Shown here: positions 6,801 through 13,595 of the stretch, piece by piece | How the letters are laid out: every line of letters starts with the position of its first letter | Position numbering within the stretch: the stretch's first letter is position 1 | Source of the DNA: Hyphomonadaceae bacterium UBA4763 | GTDB lineage: Bacteria > Pseudomonadota > Alphaproteobacteria > Caulobacterales > Aquidulcibacteraceae | Direction: 5' to 3' | DNA length: 20,386 bases | Assembly: GCA_002403455.1 (NCBI GenBank) | Contig: DHHV01000134.1 | Span: 1-20,386 of the forward strand | Program-made: the position numbers and the translations under genes | Notes under the pieces: model-generated | The model's database searches: none | Told to the model about the DNA's origin: nothing | What the model saw: only the letters and a program-made list of their open reading frames with translations

Positions 6801-7622
6801 TCATATAGTCGCAATTTCCGGCCTCACAACCCGGGCCAGCGTGATCGCATCGACGCCAATTGCGCCGGCGCGCAACAGGGTCAAGGCACAGGCGTCGAGC
6901 GTCGCGCCGGTGGTCAAGACGTCGTCGACGAGCAGCACGCGCCGGCCCGCAATGGCGCGCCGATCGGTAACGGCAAAGGCGCCAGCGACATTGCGCTGAC
7001 GTCCCAAGCGCGACAGTCCGCCTTGGCTGGGCGTGCGCCGGCGCCGGATCAACAGATCAGCCCGCACCGGCTTGCCGGATAAGCGGCCAAGCGCTGTGGC
7101 GAGCCATTGCGCCTGGTTATAGCCGCGCGCAGCCAGCCGCGACCAGTGCAAGGGCGTTGGCGCGAGGAAATCGGCCTCGGCGAGCAAGTCTTCGCCCGCC
7201 GCGCGCATCCATACCGCCCCGATCCGCGCCAGATTGCGATCGCCGCCATGTTTCATGGCGAGCGTTATGTCGCGCGCAACGCCCTGATAGGCGCAGGCCG
7301 AACGGATGCGCTCGACACGATGCGGATCGATCTCGCAGGCGCCGCATTTGGCGAAAGGCATGGCTTGCGCTTCCAACGGCATGCCGCAAGCCGCGCAGAA
7401 CGGCGTTTTGATGAAGGGCGTCGCCGCCCAAATCTCGGCTTGCAACGCGCCGGCGGCGTGGGTTGGCAAATGCGTGATCGGGCAGCGGGCCGGAAAGGCC
7501 ACATCGCGCGCGGCGCGCCAGCCGGCGGTCAGCCAGCGGCTGCATCGCTTGGCGCTGCGCTGAAAGGCCTCTATGTGTTCGGCGTGTCGAGCCCTTATTC
7601 TTCCCACGCTGCTTCGGATCAT
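6801..7622 (-). CDS. comF: ComF family protein (phosphoribosyltransferase fold)
   Basis: From ATG 7622 the product has 273 residues, near the usual 230-260. The N-terminal third carries the metal-binding cysteines of ComF, here partly altered to ARCPITHLPTH and then CAACG and CGAC. The C-terminal domain is a type I phosphoribosyltransferase fold with GYNQAQWLA, the TPSQGGLSRLGRQRNV region, and the PRPP-binding loop VLLVDDVLTTGAT. ComF supports DNA uptake in naturally competent bacteria, but most alphaproteobacterial members are uncharacterised. The start is uncertain. ATG 7622 has no clear ribosome site, and GTG 7607 is an alternative. Longer readings to 7775 run deep into the divergent methyltransferase gene and are unlikely. 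Even from 7622 the gene overlaps that neighbour's 5' end by 48 bases. grxC follows 31 bases downstream. Confidence 0.88.
   Translation of the reverse strand: MIRSSVGRIRARHAEHIEAFQRSAKRCSRWLTAGWRAARDVAFPARCPITHLPTHAAGALQAEIWAATPFIKTPFCAACGMPLEAQAMPFAKCGACEIDPHRVERIRSACAYQGVARDITLAMKHGGDRNLARIGAVWMRAAGEDLLAEADFLAPTPLHWSRLAARGYNQAQWLATALGRLSGKPVRADLLIRRRRTPSQGGLSRLGRQRNVAGAFAVTDRRAIAGRRVLLVDDVLTTGATLDACALTLLRAGAIGVDAITLARVVRPEIATI
7563..7567 (+). promoter_or_regulatory. Ribosome binding site that supports the methyltransferase GTG start
   Basis: AAAGG ends seven bases before GTG 7575. The only other close in-frame start, GTG 7584, has no site at a useful distance. The match to the anti-Shine-Dalgarno is modest. 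Confidence 0.4.
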
Positions 7623-8510
7623 GGCCAGGCGCTGTTCGACTGGCCGCGCCAGCCCGGTCGCCGCGCCCGCGAGCACGGCGACGATTTTCTGCGCGACCGC
7701 CTCGTCGAGGACATCGCCTTGCGGCTGAGCCTGATCGCGCGGGAATTTCCGACGAGCTTGCATCTGGGGCGGCATGGGCCTTTCTTGCGCGCGGCGCTGA
7801 AGGCGATGGGCAAAGCCGATCGGGCCACGGATTTATGGATCGATCAAGCCTTGGAACCGGGGCAAAGCGGGGCTGGCTTGGTCGGCGGAGCGGCGCATGT
7901 TCCCATTGCACCGGGGCGGTTATCGCTGGTGACAGTGCTGACCGATCTTAGTTTTGTCAATGACTTGCCGGGGTTGCTCGCGCAAATTCGGCTGGCTTTG
8001 GCCCCGGATGGGGTGTTTATCGGGGTACTGTTTGGGCAAGGCGATGCGCCGCTTTGGCGCGCCGCTTTGACGCAGGCCGAACTGGAGACGACTGGCAAGG
8101 CTGCCGCGCGGGTTCCGCCGCTGGTCGATGTGCAAAGCGCCGCGCATTTGCTGCAACGAGCCGGCTTTGCGCTTCCCGTCGCCGATCGCCAAGATTGGCG
8201 CATACGCTATACGAGCGGGGCAAGGATGGTGGCCGATTGGCGGGCGATGGGCTGGCGCAATCCGCTGGCAAAGCGCGCGCCGCTGCGCCGCGGGGCGTTG
8301 GCGTCGGCGTTGACCGTGTTCGAAGCGGGCGCGCGCGCGCCGGATGGGCGAATAGGGCTCACCATTGAAACGATCACGATAACGGGATGGGCGCCGCACG
8401 CCTCTCAGCAACAACCCCTCGCGCCGGGATCGGCGAAAATGCGCCTCGCCGAGGCGTTGGGCGTTGATGAACTCAGCGCGGGCGAAGCGGCGCCGCGCCG
8501 TCGCGATTGA
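7575..8510 (+). CDS. SAM-dependent methyltransferase-fold protein, NDUFAF5/BioC-like
   Basis: The product has 311 residues from GTG 7575. The segment FDWPRQPGRRAREHGDDFL resembles the N-terminus of the alphaproteobacterial NDUFAF5-like family. The mid-region LTDLSFVNDLPGLLAQIRLALAPDGVFIGVLFG is the class I methyltransferase motif around strands 4-5. LLQRAGFALPV...RYTSGARMVADWRAMGWRNPL matches the family's C-terminal part. The usual glycine-rich SAM motif I (LDxGxxxG) is weak here (LHLGRHGPF, about 62-70), so catalysis may be altered. Human NDUFAF5 hydroxylates an arginine of complex I rather than methylating, so either activity is possible. The gene is divergent from comF, and the hydrolase-OsmC gene starts 12 bases after its stop, so they probably form an operon. 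Confidence 0.82.
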   Translation: MFGVSSPYSSHAASDHGQALFDWPRQPGRRAREHGDDFLRDRLVEDIALRLSLIAREFPTSLHLGRHGPFLRAALKAMGKADRATDLWIDQALEPGQSGAGLVGGAAHVPIAPGRLSLVTVLTDLSFVNDLPGLLAQIRLALAPDGVFIGVLFGQGDAPLWRAALTQAELETTGKAAARVPPLVDVQSAAHLLQRAGFALPVADRQDWRIRYTSGARMVADWRAMGWRNPLAKRAPLRRGALASALTVFEAGARAPDGRIGLTIETITITGWAPHASQQQPLAPGSAKMRLAEALGVDELSAGEAAPRRRD

Positions 8511-8511
8511 C

Positions 8512-8516
8512 AGGAG
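8512..8516 (+). promoter_or_regulatory. Strong ribosome binding site for the hydrolase-OsmC gene
   Basis: AGGAG lies six bases before ATG 8523 and just after the methyltransferase stop at 8508-8510. It is one of the best ribosome sites in the window and suggests higher translation of the second gene in the pair. Confidence 0.75.
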
Positions 8517-8522
8517 ACTTTA

Positions 8523-9761
8523 ATGGCCATCACCGAACGGATTGATTTTATGGGTGCGCTCGGCGTGCGCCTTGCGGCAAGGCTGGATGGTCCGCGCGGC
8601 AAGCCGAAGGGCTATGCGCTGTTTGCGCATTGTTTTTCCTGTTCGAAAGACGTGTTCGCCGCCTCGCGGATCGCCGGCGCGCTCGCCGAGCGCGGCATCG
8701 CAACCTTGCGGTTTGATTTTACCGGGCTTGGCCAATCAGAGGGCGAGTTCGCCAACACCAATTTCAGCTCGAATGTTGAGGATCTTCTCGCGGCGATCGC
8801 CTGGATGCGGCGCGAGCGCGCCGCGCCCAGCCTGTTGATCGGCCATTCGCTCGGCGGGGCGGCGGTGCTGGTGGCGGCGGGGCGGGCGCCGGAGGGCAAA
8901 GCGGTCGCAACGATCGGCGCGCCGGCGGCGGCGGAACATGTCGTCCATCAATTTGAGGATGCGCTCGCCGATATCGAGACGCATGGCGAAGCGCAAGTGA
9001 AGCTGGCCGGCCGGCCTTTCCAGGTCAAGAAGCAATTCTTGGAAGACGTGCGCGGCCACAATGTCCGTGATGCGGTCGCTCAATTAAAGCGGGCGCTGTT
9101 GGTGCTGCATGCGCCGACCGACGCCACCGTCGGGGTGCAAAACGCCACAGAAATTTTTGCCGCCGCCAAACATCCGAAAAGTTTTGTCAGCCTGGACAAA
9201 GCCGATCACTTGCTGACACGGCGCGAAGACGCAATTTACGCCGCCAATGTGATCGCCGCTTGGGCCGAGCGTTACGCATTTGCCGAGACGCCGCGCCTTG
9301 AGCCGCCGGCGGCGATTGCGGGCGCAGCGCATGTGCGCGAAACGCGCCAGGGGCGCTATCAAGCGCAAATCCGGCTTGGCGATGACGTGTTCCTGGCCGA
9401 TGAGCCGCTGAGCGTTGGCGGTGACGACACGGGCCCTGCGCCGTTTGATTGGCTGTGCGCCGGGCTTGGCGCCTGCACCACGATGACCCTGCGGATGTAT
9501 GCCGAGCGCAAAGGGCTGGCTTTGGACCGCGCCAGCGTCGAGGTCCGCCACTGGAAAGAAAGCGCGGCCGATCATGGCCGCGATGGCGGGCCGGCGCAAA
9601 TCGACGTCTTTGAGCGGCGGATTACGCTCGACGGCGCGTTATCATCGGAAGAGCGCCAGCGCATGCTGGAAATCGCCGAAAAATGCCCCGTTCATCGCAC
9701 GCTGACCCATGGCGCCGTGGTGCGGTCCGCGCTCATTGAAGGCCAACTTACAGAAAAATAA
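8523..9761 (+). CDS. Bifunctional alpha/beta-hydrolase and OsmC-family fusion protein
   Basis: The 412-residue product has two domains. Residues about 1-255 are an alpha/beta hydrolase with the nucleophile elbow GHSLGG (S109) and probable partners D200 (LHAPTD) and H229 (KADHLL). Residues about 270-410 are an OsmC/Ohr-type domain with two cysteines, C318 in LGACTT and C388 in EKCPVH, placed like the peroxidatic and resolving pair that reduces organic hydroperoxides. This fusion is a known architecture in proteobacteria. The physiological substrate of either half is not established from sequence. One attractive reading is ester or thioester hydrolysis linked to detoxification of a lipid or aromatic peroxide (inference). 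The gene follows the methyltransferase by 12 bases with a strong AGGAG. The intergenic region to degP begins right after its stop. Confidence 0.94.
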   Translation: MAITERIDFMGALGVRLAARLDGPRGKPKGYALFAHCFSCSKDVFAASRIAGALAERGIATLRFDFTGLGQSEGEFANTNFSSNVEDLLAAIAWMRRERAAPSLLIGHSLGGAAVLVAAGRAPEGKAVATIGAPAAAEHVVHQFEDALADIETHGEAQVKLAGRPFQVKKQFLEDVRGHNVRDAVAQLKRALLVLHAPTDATVGVQNATEIFAAAKHPKSFVSLDKADHLLTRREDAIYAANVIAAWAERYAFAETPRLEPPAAIAGAAHVRETRQGRYQAQIRLGDDVFLADEPLSVGGDDTGPAPFDWLCAGLGACTTMTLRMYAERKGLALDRASVEVRHWKESAADHGRDGGPAQIDVFERRITLDGALSSEERQRMLEIAEKCPVHRTLTHGAVVRSALIEGQLTEK

Positions 9762-9899
9762 TGTTCTGGAAAAATTCACGTAATCTGGAACAAGATTGAA
9801 AGTCGATGCGCCGGCGCCGGTCTTGGCGTTGTGACATCAAAGCGCCATGTTGGCTTTGTCGTATTGGTTCGCTGGTCGTTGGAAACCGTGAGGATGTGC
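9762..9899 (+). promoter_or_regulatory. degP operon promoter and leader region
   Basis: This 138-base gap is locally A/T rich just after the hydrolase-OsmC stop. It holds a direct repeat of TCTGGAA at 9765-9771 and 9784-9790, spaced 19 bases start to start, or about two helical turns. I see no convincing housekeeping -35/-10 pair. The second repeat contains GGAAC (9787-9791), which resembles the -35 of ECF sigma factors, but no matching -10 follows at 16-17 bases. A GAGG at 9890-9893 sits six bases before ATG 9900 and sets the degP start. An in-frame GTG at 9831 lacks such a site and would add residues before the signal sequence. Confidence 0.45.
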
Positions 9900-11462
9900 A
9901 TGTCGAAAGTTTCAAAGCGCATGACCTGGGGAATGGGCGCTGGCCTTGCCGCGCTTGGCTTCGCCATGGGCGCCGGCGCGCTGATGTTGAACGAGCGCGC
10001 TTTGGTCCGCGCCGACGCGCAGCCGATCGTTGTCGAGGCGCCGCGCGGCGCGCCGTTGTCCTTTGCCGATCTGGTCGAGGAAGTTGCGCCCGCCGTGCTG
10101 TCGATCGAGGTGGAAACGCAAGACCCCAATTTCCGCCAACGGCGGGGCGGCGGCCCCGGCCGGCAAACCCCGGATCTGGAAGACCTGCCGCCGGAATGGC
10201 GCGATTTCATGCGCCGGTTCTTGGGCCCGGGCGCGCCTGGCGGCGAGGAGGACGAGGAAGAAGACAACGCCCCGCGCGGGGTTTCGGTTGGCTCGGGCTT
10301 TTTCATTTCCCAAGACGGCCTGGTGGTAACCAATCACCACGTCATCGAAAACGCCCGGAAAATCACCCTGACGCTGGATGACGGTCGTGAAATCCCGGCC
10401 AAGCTGATCGGCTCCGACCCCGAAACCGATTTGGCGGTGCTGAAAGCCGAAGAACGCGGCCCGTTCCGCTATGTGCAGTTTGACACCGGGCCCGGCCCGC
10501 GCGTGGGCGATTGGGTCGTTGCCGTCGGCAATCCGTTCAATCTCGGCGGCACGGCGACGGCCGGGATCGTGTCGGCGCGCGGCCGGGCGATCAACACCAA
10601 TTATGTCGATTTCATCCAGACCGACGCCTCGATCAATCGCGGCAATTCGGGCGGACCGACCTTTGACCTGCGCGGCCGCGTGGTTGGGGTGAATTCGGCG
10701 ATCATCTCGCCGACCGGCGGTTCGGTCGGCATCGGCTTTGCGATCCCGGCCGACACGGCGCAGCGGATCACCCAGCAATTGATCAAGAGCGGCAAGGTCA
10801 CGCGCGGCTGGCTCGGCGTGCAGATCCAATCCTTGTCGGAGCCGGCGGCGGAAGCAGTGGGGCTCGCCTCGACCGATGGCGCGATCGTCGCCGAGGTGGT
10901 GGAAGGCAGCCCGGCGGAAGCGGGCGGCTTTCGCAGCGGCGATATCGTTTTGTCCGTCAATGGCGTGAAAATCGAAGACAGCCGCCAAATGACGCAGATC
11001 GTCGGCGGCCTCTTGGTCGGCGAACAAGCGCGCTTTGAGATTTGGCGGGACGGCAAGCCGAAATCGATCTCCGTCAAAATCGCCGAGCGCACCGCCGATG
11101 CGGAAGCCGGCGTCAATGGCGGCGAACCGGACGCGCCGGCCGAACCGGCGAAACCGAGCGGCGAAGCCGAAACCAATGGGATGTTGCTCGGCAGCTTGAG
11201 CGAGAGCGATCGGCGCCGCTTGAATATGGAGCCGGACCAGCCAGGCGTGCTGATCCAGCGCATCGAGCGCGACAGCCCGGCCGACGAAAGCGCGCTGCAA
11301 CGCGGGCTTGCCATCACCGAGGTCAACGGCACACAGGTGTCGGCGCCGGACGACGTCGCGGCGGCCTTGGAGCGGTTGAAGGCGGAAGGGCGGACCTCGG
11401 CTTTGTTGCGGGTGCAAACCCCGGCGGGCAGCGCCTATTTCGGCCTGCCGATCGCGAAATAG
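9900..11462 (+). CDS. degP: Do-family periplasmic serine endopeptidase (DegP/HtrA)
   Basis: The enzyme degrades or refolds misfolded envelope proteins. The 520-residue product starts with a signal or anchor sequence (basic MSKVSKRM, hydrophobic about 9-30, then a possible cleavage near VRADA). The trypsin-like domain has H147 (TNHHVI), D177 (ETDLAVL) and S250 (RGNSGGP). PDZ1 spans about 300-395 and PDZ2 about 430-518, separated by an Ala/Pro/Glu-rich linker. A loop before the protease core (about 75-125) is Gly/Arg/Pro-rich and ends in a strongly acidic run, EEDEEED, at the position of the variable LA loop. ATG 9900 is chosen because GAGG lies six bases upstream. The response regulator starts 11 bases after the stop, so protease and two-component system share an operon, which fits envelope-stress control. 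Confidence 0.96.
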   Translation: MSKVSKRMTWGMGAGLAALGFAMGAGALMLNERALVRADAQPIVVEAPRGAPLSFADLVEEVAPAVLSIEVETQDPNFRQRRGGGPGRQTPDLEDLPPEWRDFMRRFLGPGAPGGEEDEEEDNAPRGVSVGSGFFISQDGLVVTNHHVIENARKITLTLDDGREIPAKLIGSDPETDLAVLKAEERGPFRYVQFDTGPGPRVGDWVVAVGNPFNLGGTATAGIVSARGRAINTNYVDFIQTDASINRGNSGGPTFDLRGRVVGVNSAIISPTGGSVGIGFAIPADTAQRITQQLIKSGKVTRGWLGVQIQSLSEPAAEAVGLASTDGAIVAEVVEGSPAEAGGFRSGDIVLSVNGVKIEDSRQMTQIVGGLLVGEQARFEIWRDGKPKSISVKIAERTADAEAGVNGGEPDAPAEPAKPSGEAETNGMLLGSLSESDRRRLNMEPDQPGVLIQRIERDSPADESALQRGLAITEVNGTQVSAPDDVAAALERLKAEGRTSALLRVQTPAGSAYFGLPIAK

Positions 11463-11473
11463 AGAAAAAGCGC

Positions 11474-12145
11474 ATGCAGATCCTCATCATTGAAGACGAT
11501 GCGGATGTCGCCGCGTTTATTCAGAAGGCGCTCGAAGAGGCGGGCCATCTTTGCGATCGCGCCAGCGATGGCGAGGCTGGCCTTGCTCTGGGTCTCAGCG
11601 GCCGGCATGACGTGCTGGTCGTTGACCGCATGCTGCCCAAGCGCGACGGACTGTCACTGGTGCGGGCGCTGCGCCACGAGAACGGCCGCGCCGGCGTTTT
11701 GATGCTGACCGCGTTGTCCGACGTCGACCAGCGCGTCGAGGGGCTGAAAGCCGGCGCCGATGATTATCTGGGCAAGCCATTCGCGGCGTCCGAATTGCTG
11801 GCGCGGGTCGAGGCGCTGGGGCGGCGGCGCGACCAGGAGGCTCCGCTGACGCGGCTGGTGGTCGGGGATTTGGAGCTCGATTTACTGGCGCGCACGGTCA
11901 AACGGGGCGGTGAAAAGATCGATCTGCAGCCGCGCGAGTTCAGTCTGCTTGAATTCCTTATGCGCAATGCCGGTCATGTCGTGACCCGCACCATGCTGCT
12001 GGAAAAAGTCTGGGAATACCATTTCGACCCACAGACCAATGTGATCGACGTGCATATCTCGCGCCTGCGCAGCAAGATCGATCGCGACTTTGACGCGCCG
12101 ATGCTTCACACCGTGCGCGGCGCCGGCTATCGCTTGCAGGCTTGA
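11474..12145 (+). CDS. OmpR/PhoB-family response regulator
   Basis: The product has 223 residues. The receiver domain (1-118) has the acidic pair D8/D9, phosphoacceptor D51 (VVDRMLP), T79 and K101 (GKPF). The C-terminal winged-helix DNA-binding domain (about 125-221) has the hallmark LQPREFSLLEFLMRN, DVHISRLRSKID and the final VRGAGYRL. It is a phosphorylation-controlled transcription factor, and its kinase is surely the next gene, whose start overlaps this stop by four bases (TTGA). It sits 11 bases after degP, so it probably controls its own operon along with other envelope genes. Target sites are unknown; the repeated heptamer upstream of degP is a candidate. Confidence 0.96.
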   Translation: MQILIIEDDADVAAFIQKALEEAGHLCDRASDGEAGLALGLSGRHDVLVVDRMLPKRDGLSLVRALRHENGRAGVLMLTALSDVDQRVEGLKAGADDYLGKPFAASELLARVEALGRRRDQEAPLTRLVVGDLELDLLARTVKRGGEKIDLQPREFSLLEFLMRNAGHVVTRTMLLEKVWEYHFDPQTNVIDVHISRLRSKIDRDFDAPMLHTVRGAGYRLQA

Positions 12146-13563
12146 GCGCGCGTTTTCCTCTCCGGTTGAAATTTGGGCCCTTGCCGGCGTTCTTGCGCAC
12201 GACGGCGTTTGGCGTTGCGCTGGTGCAAGCGGCGCTGTTCAGCGGCTTTGTGATCTTGCTGTTGTTTGTGGTCTATCGGGTCACCGCCGGGCAAATGCTG
12301 CGCGATGCGGACATCGCAATCCTGGAAGAGATCGATCGGATCGAAGCGGCGTTTGAAGACCGCGGCGTCATGGGCGCGAATGGCCAGATTATCGGGCGCG
12401 CGGCGATCGATGGCCCGCTGCTCTATATGTTGACGCAAGCCGATGGCTGGAAAATCTCCGGCGATTTTGACCGCATCCCCGCGCCTGCTCCGCCGATCAT
12501 CGGCGCGCGCAAATATGTGGCGTTCCGCTATGAGGCCGACACCCTGGGCGCGCCAACGCGACCGCGCGATGCGCGCGGGCAGATTGTGCGGCTGTCAGAG
12601 GATTATGTCGTCATGGTCGCCCATGATCTCGGCGCCGGCGCGCAATTGGTGCGGACCATCACGCGAGCGACGTGGGTGGCGGGCGGATTGGGCATTGCGC
12701 TGTCTTTGGCGCTGGGGATCGTCGCCAGCCAAGCGGCGCTTCGCCGGCTGGATGGGCTTTATCGGACGACGGCGAAGGTGATCGGCGGCGACCTGACGCA
12801 AAGGGTCGAGAATGCCGATGGGCGGGATGAATATGGCCGACTGGCGAGCGCGCTCAACGCCATGCTGGATCGGCTGGAGACCTTGGTGGCGGGCGCGCGC
12901 CAAACCGGCGAGGCGATCGCGCATGATCTACGCACGCCGCTGACGCGGCTGCGGCATCGGCTGGAATCGGCGCAAGCCTTGAGCGGGCCGGCGTTGGACG
13001 AGGAACTTGAAGAGGCGCGGCGCGAGGCTGATCATATCCTGTCGACCTTCAACACCATCTTGCGGCTGACGCGGCTCGAGCGCGGCGAGCGCCCGCCTTT
13101 GCAAGCGGTTGATTTGTCGGCGCTGGCGGCCGAATTTGCCGAGCTTTACGCGCCGGCCTTTGAGGATCAATCGATCCGTTTCGAGGCGGCGATCGCGCCG
13201 GGGATCAGCGGCAAAGGCGATCCGGCGTTCTTGGAGCAATGCCTCGCCAATCTTTTGGACAATGCGCTGAAATATGTGCCAGCCGGGGCGCAGGTGCGCT
13301 TGAGCGCGGCGCGCCGGTCGAAAACCGAGGTCGAGCTCGCTTTGTCCGATAGCGGTCCGGGCGTGCCGGCGGCGGATCGTGCGCGCATCACTGAGCGCTT
13401 TGTGCGCCTGGATGCGAGCCGCACTATCCCGGGCGCAGGGCTGGGCCTTGCCATGGTCAAGGCGGCCATGCAGGCGATGGGCGGGCAATTGCTGATCGAA
13501 GATGGATTGCCGAACGAGGCGGGGATCGGACTGGCCATGCGTCTTGTTTTGCCAGCGCATTGA
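12142..13563 (+). CDS. Sensor histidine kinase (inner membrane, HAMP-containing)
   Basis: The product has 473 residues and begins at TTG 12142, which overlaps the regulator's TGA by four bases. Transmembrane segments at about 22-45 and 176-195 flank a periplasmic sensor region of about 130 residues with no recognised domain. A HAMP linker follows (about 195-248), then the HisKA helix with phosphorylatable H261 (AIAHDLRTPLTRLRHRL). The ATPase domain has an N box (LLDNALKY, N374), G1 (DSGPGVP, 403-409), an F box (RITERF) and G2 (GAGLGLAMV, 431-439). It phosphorylates the preceding response regulator. The link to degP suggests it senses an envelope signal such as misfolded protein (inference). 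No ATG alternative is needed, since coupling explains the weak TTG start. Confidence 0.95.
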   Translation: MSARFPLRLKFGPLPAFLRTTAFGVALVQAALFSGFVILLLFVVYRVTAGQMLRDADIAILEEIDRIEAAFEDRGVMGANGQIIGRAAIDGPLLYMLTQADGWKISGDFDRIPAPAPPIIGARKYVAFRYEADTLGAPTRPRDARGQIVRLSEDYVVMVAHDLGAGAQLVRTITRATWVAGGLGIALSLALGIVASQAALRRLDGLYRTTAKVIGGDLTQRVENADGRDEYGRLASALNAMLDRLETLVAGARQTGEAIAHDLRTPLTRLRHRLESAQALSGPALDEELEEARREADHILSTFNTILRLTRLERGERPPLQAVDLSALAAEFAELYAPAFEDQSIRFEAAIAPGISGKGDPAFLEQCLANLLDNALKYVPAGAQVRLSAARRSKTEVELALSDSGPGVPAADRARITERFVRLDASRTIPGAGLGLAMVKAAMQAMGGQLLIEDGLPNEAGIGLAMRLVLPAH

Positions 13564-13579
13564 CGCATCGAGCGATGCG
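13564..13579. repeat. Perfect short inverted repeat just after the kinase stop
   Basis: CGCATCG and CGATGCG are perfect complements separated by two bases; as RNA this is a six-pair stem with a GAGC loop. It begins directly after the TGA at 13561-13563. It lacks a following U tract, so it is not a standard terminator. It may slow or partly end transcription before the secreted-protein gene, or stabilise the upstream message. Confidence 0.4.
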
Positions 13580-13595
13580 GTGAAAAGCCAGCCCC

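Noticed and set aside
7107..7574. Upstream in-frame extension of the methyltransferase to 7107
   Set aside because: This part is antisense to comF, reads as low-complexity Arg-rich sequence and lacks family similarity. GTG 7575 has a usable ribosome site.
7623..7775. Longer comF N-terminus starting at 7775
   Set aside because: It would add 51 residues unlike ComF and overlap about 200 bases of the divergent methyltransferase, whose family match covers that stretch.
8328..8343. Alternating GC run as a Z-DNA or functional repeat
   Set aside because: It encodes Gly-Ala-Arg-Ala-Pro in the methyltransferase reading frame, and runs of this length are expected by chance at this GC content.
9787..9791. 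GGAAC as the -35 of an ECF (RpoE/EcfG-type) promoter for degP
   Set aside because: No CGTT or TCTGA-like -10 follows at 16-17 bases. It is kept only as part of the repeated heptamer.
9831..9899. GTG 9831 as the degP start
   Set aside because: No ribosome site precedes it, and it would place 23 residues before the basic start of the signal sequence. ATG 9900 has GAGG at six bases.
9912..11417. Minus-strand open frame of 501 codons inside degP
   Set aside because: The protease has all catalytic residues and PDZ domains on the plus strand. The mirror frame is low-complexity Arg/Ala/Asp/His-rich.
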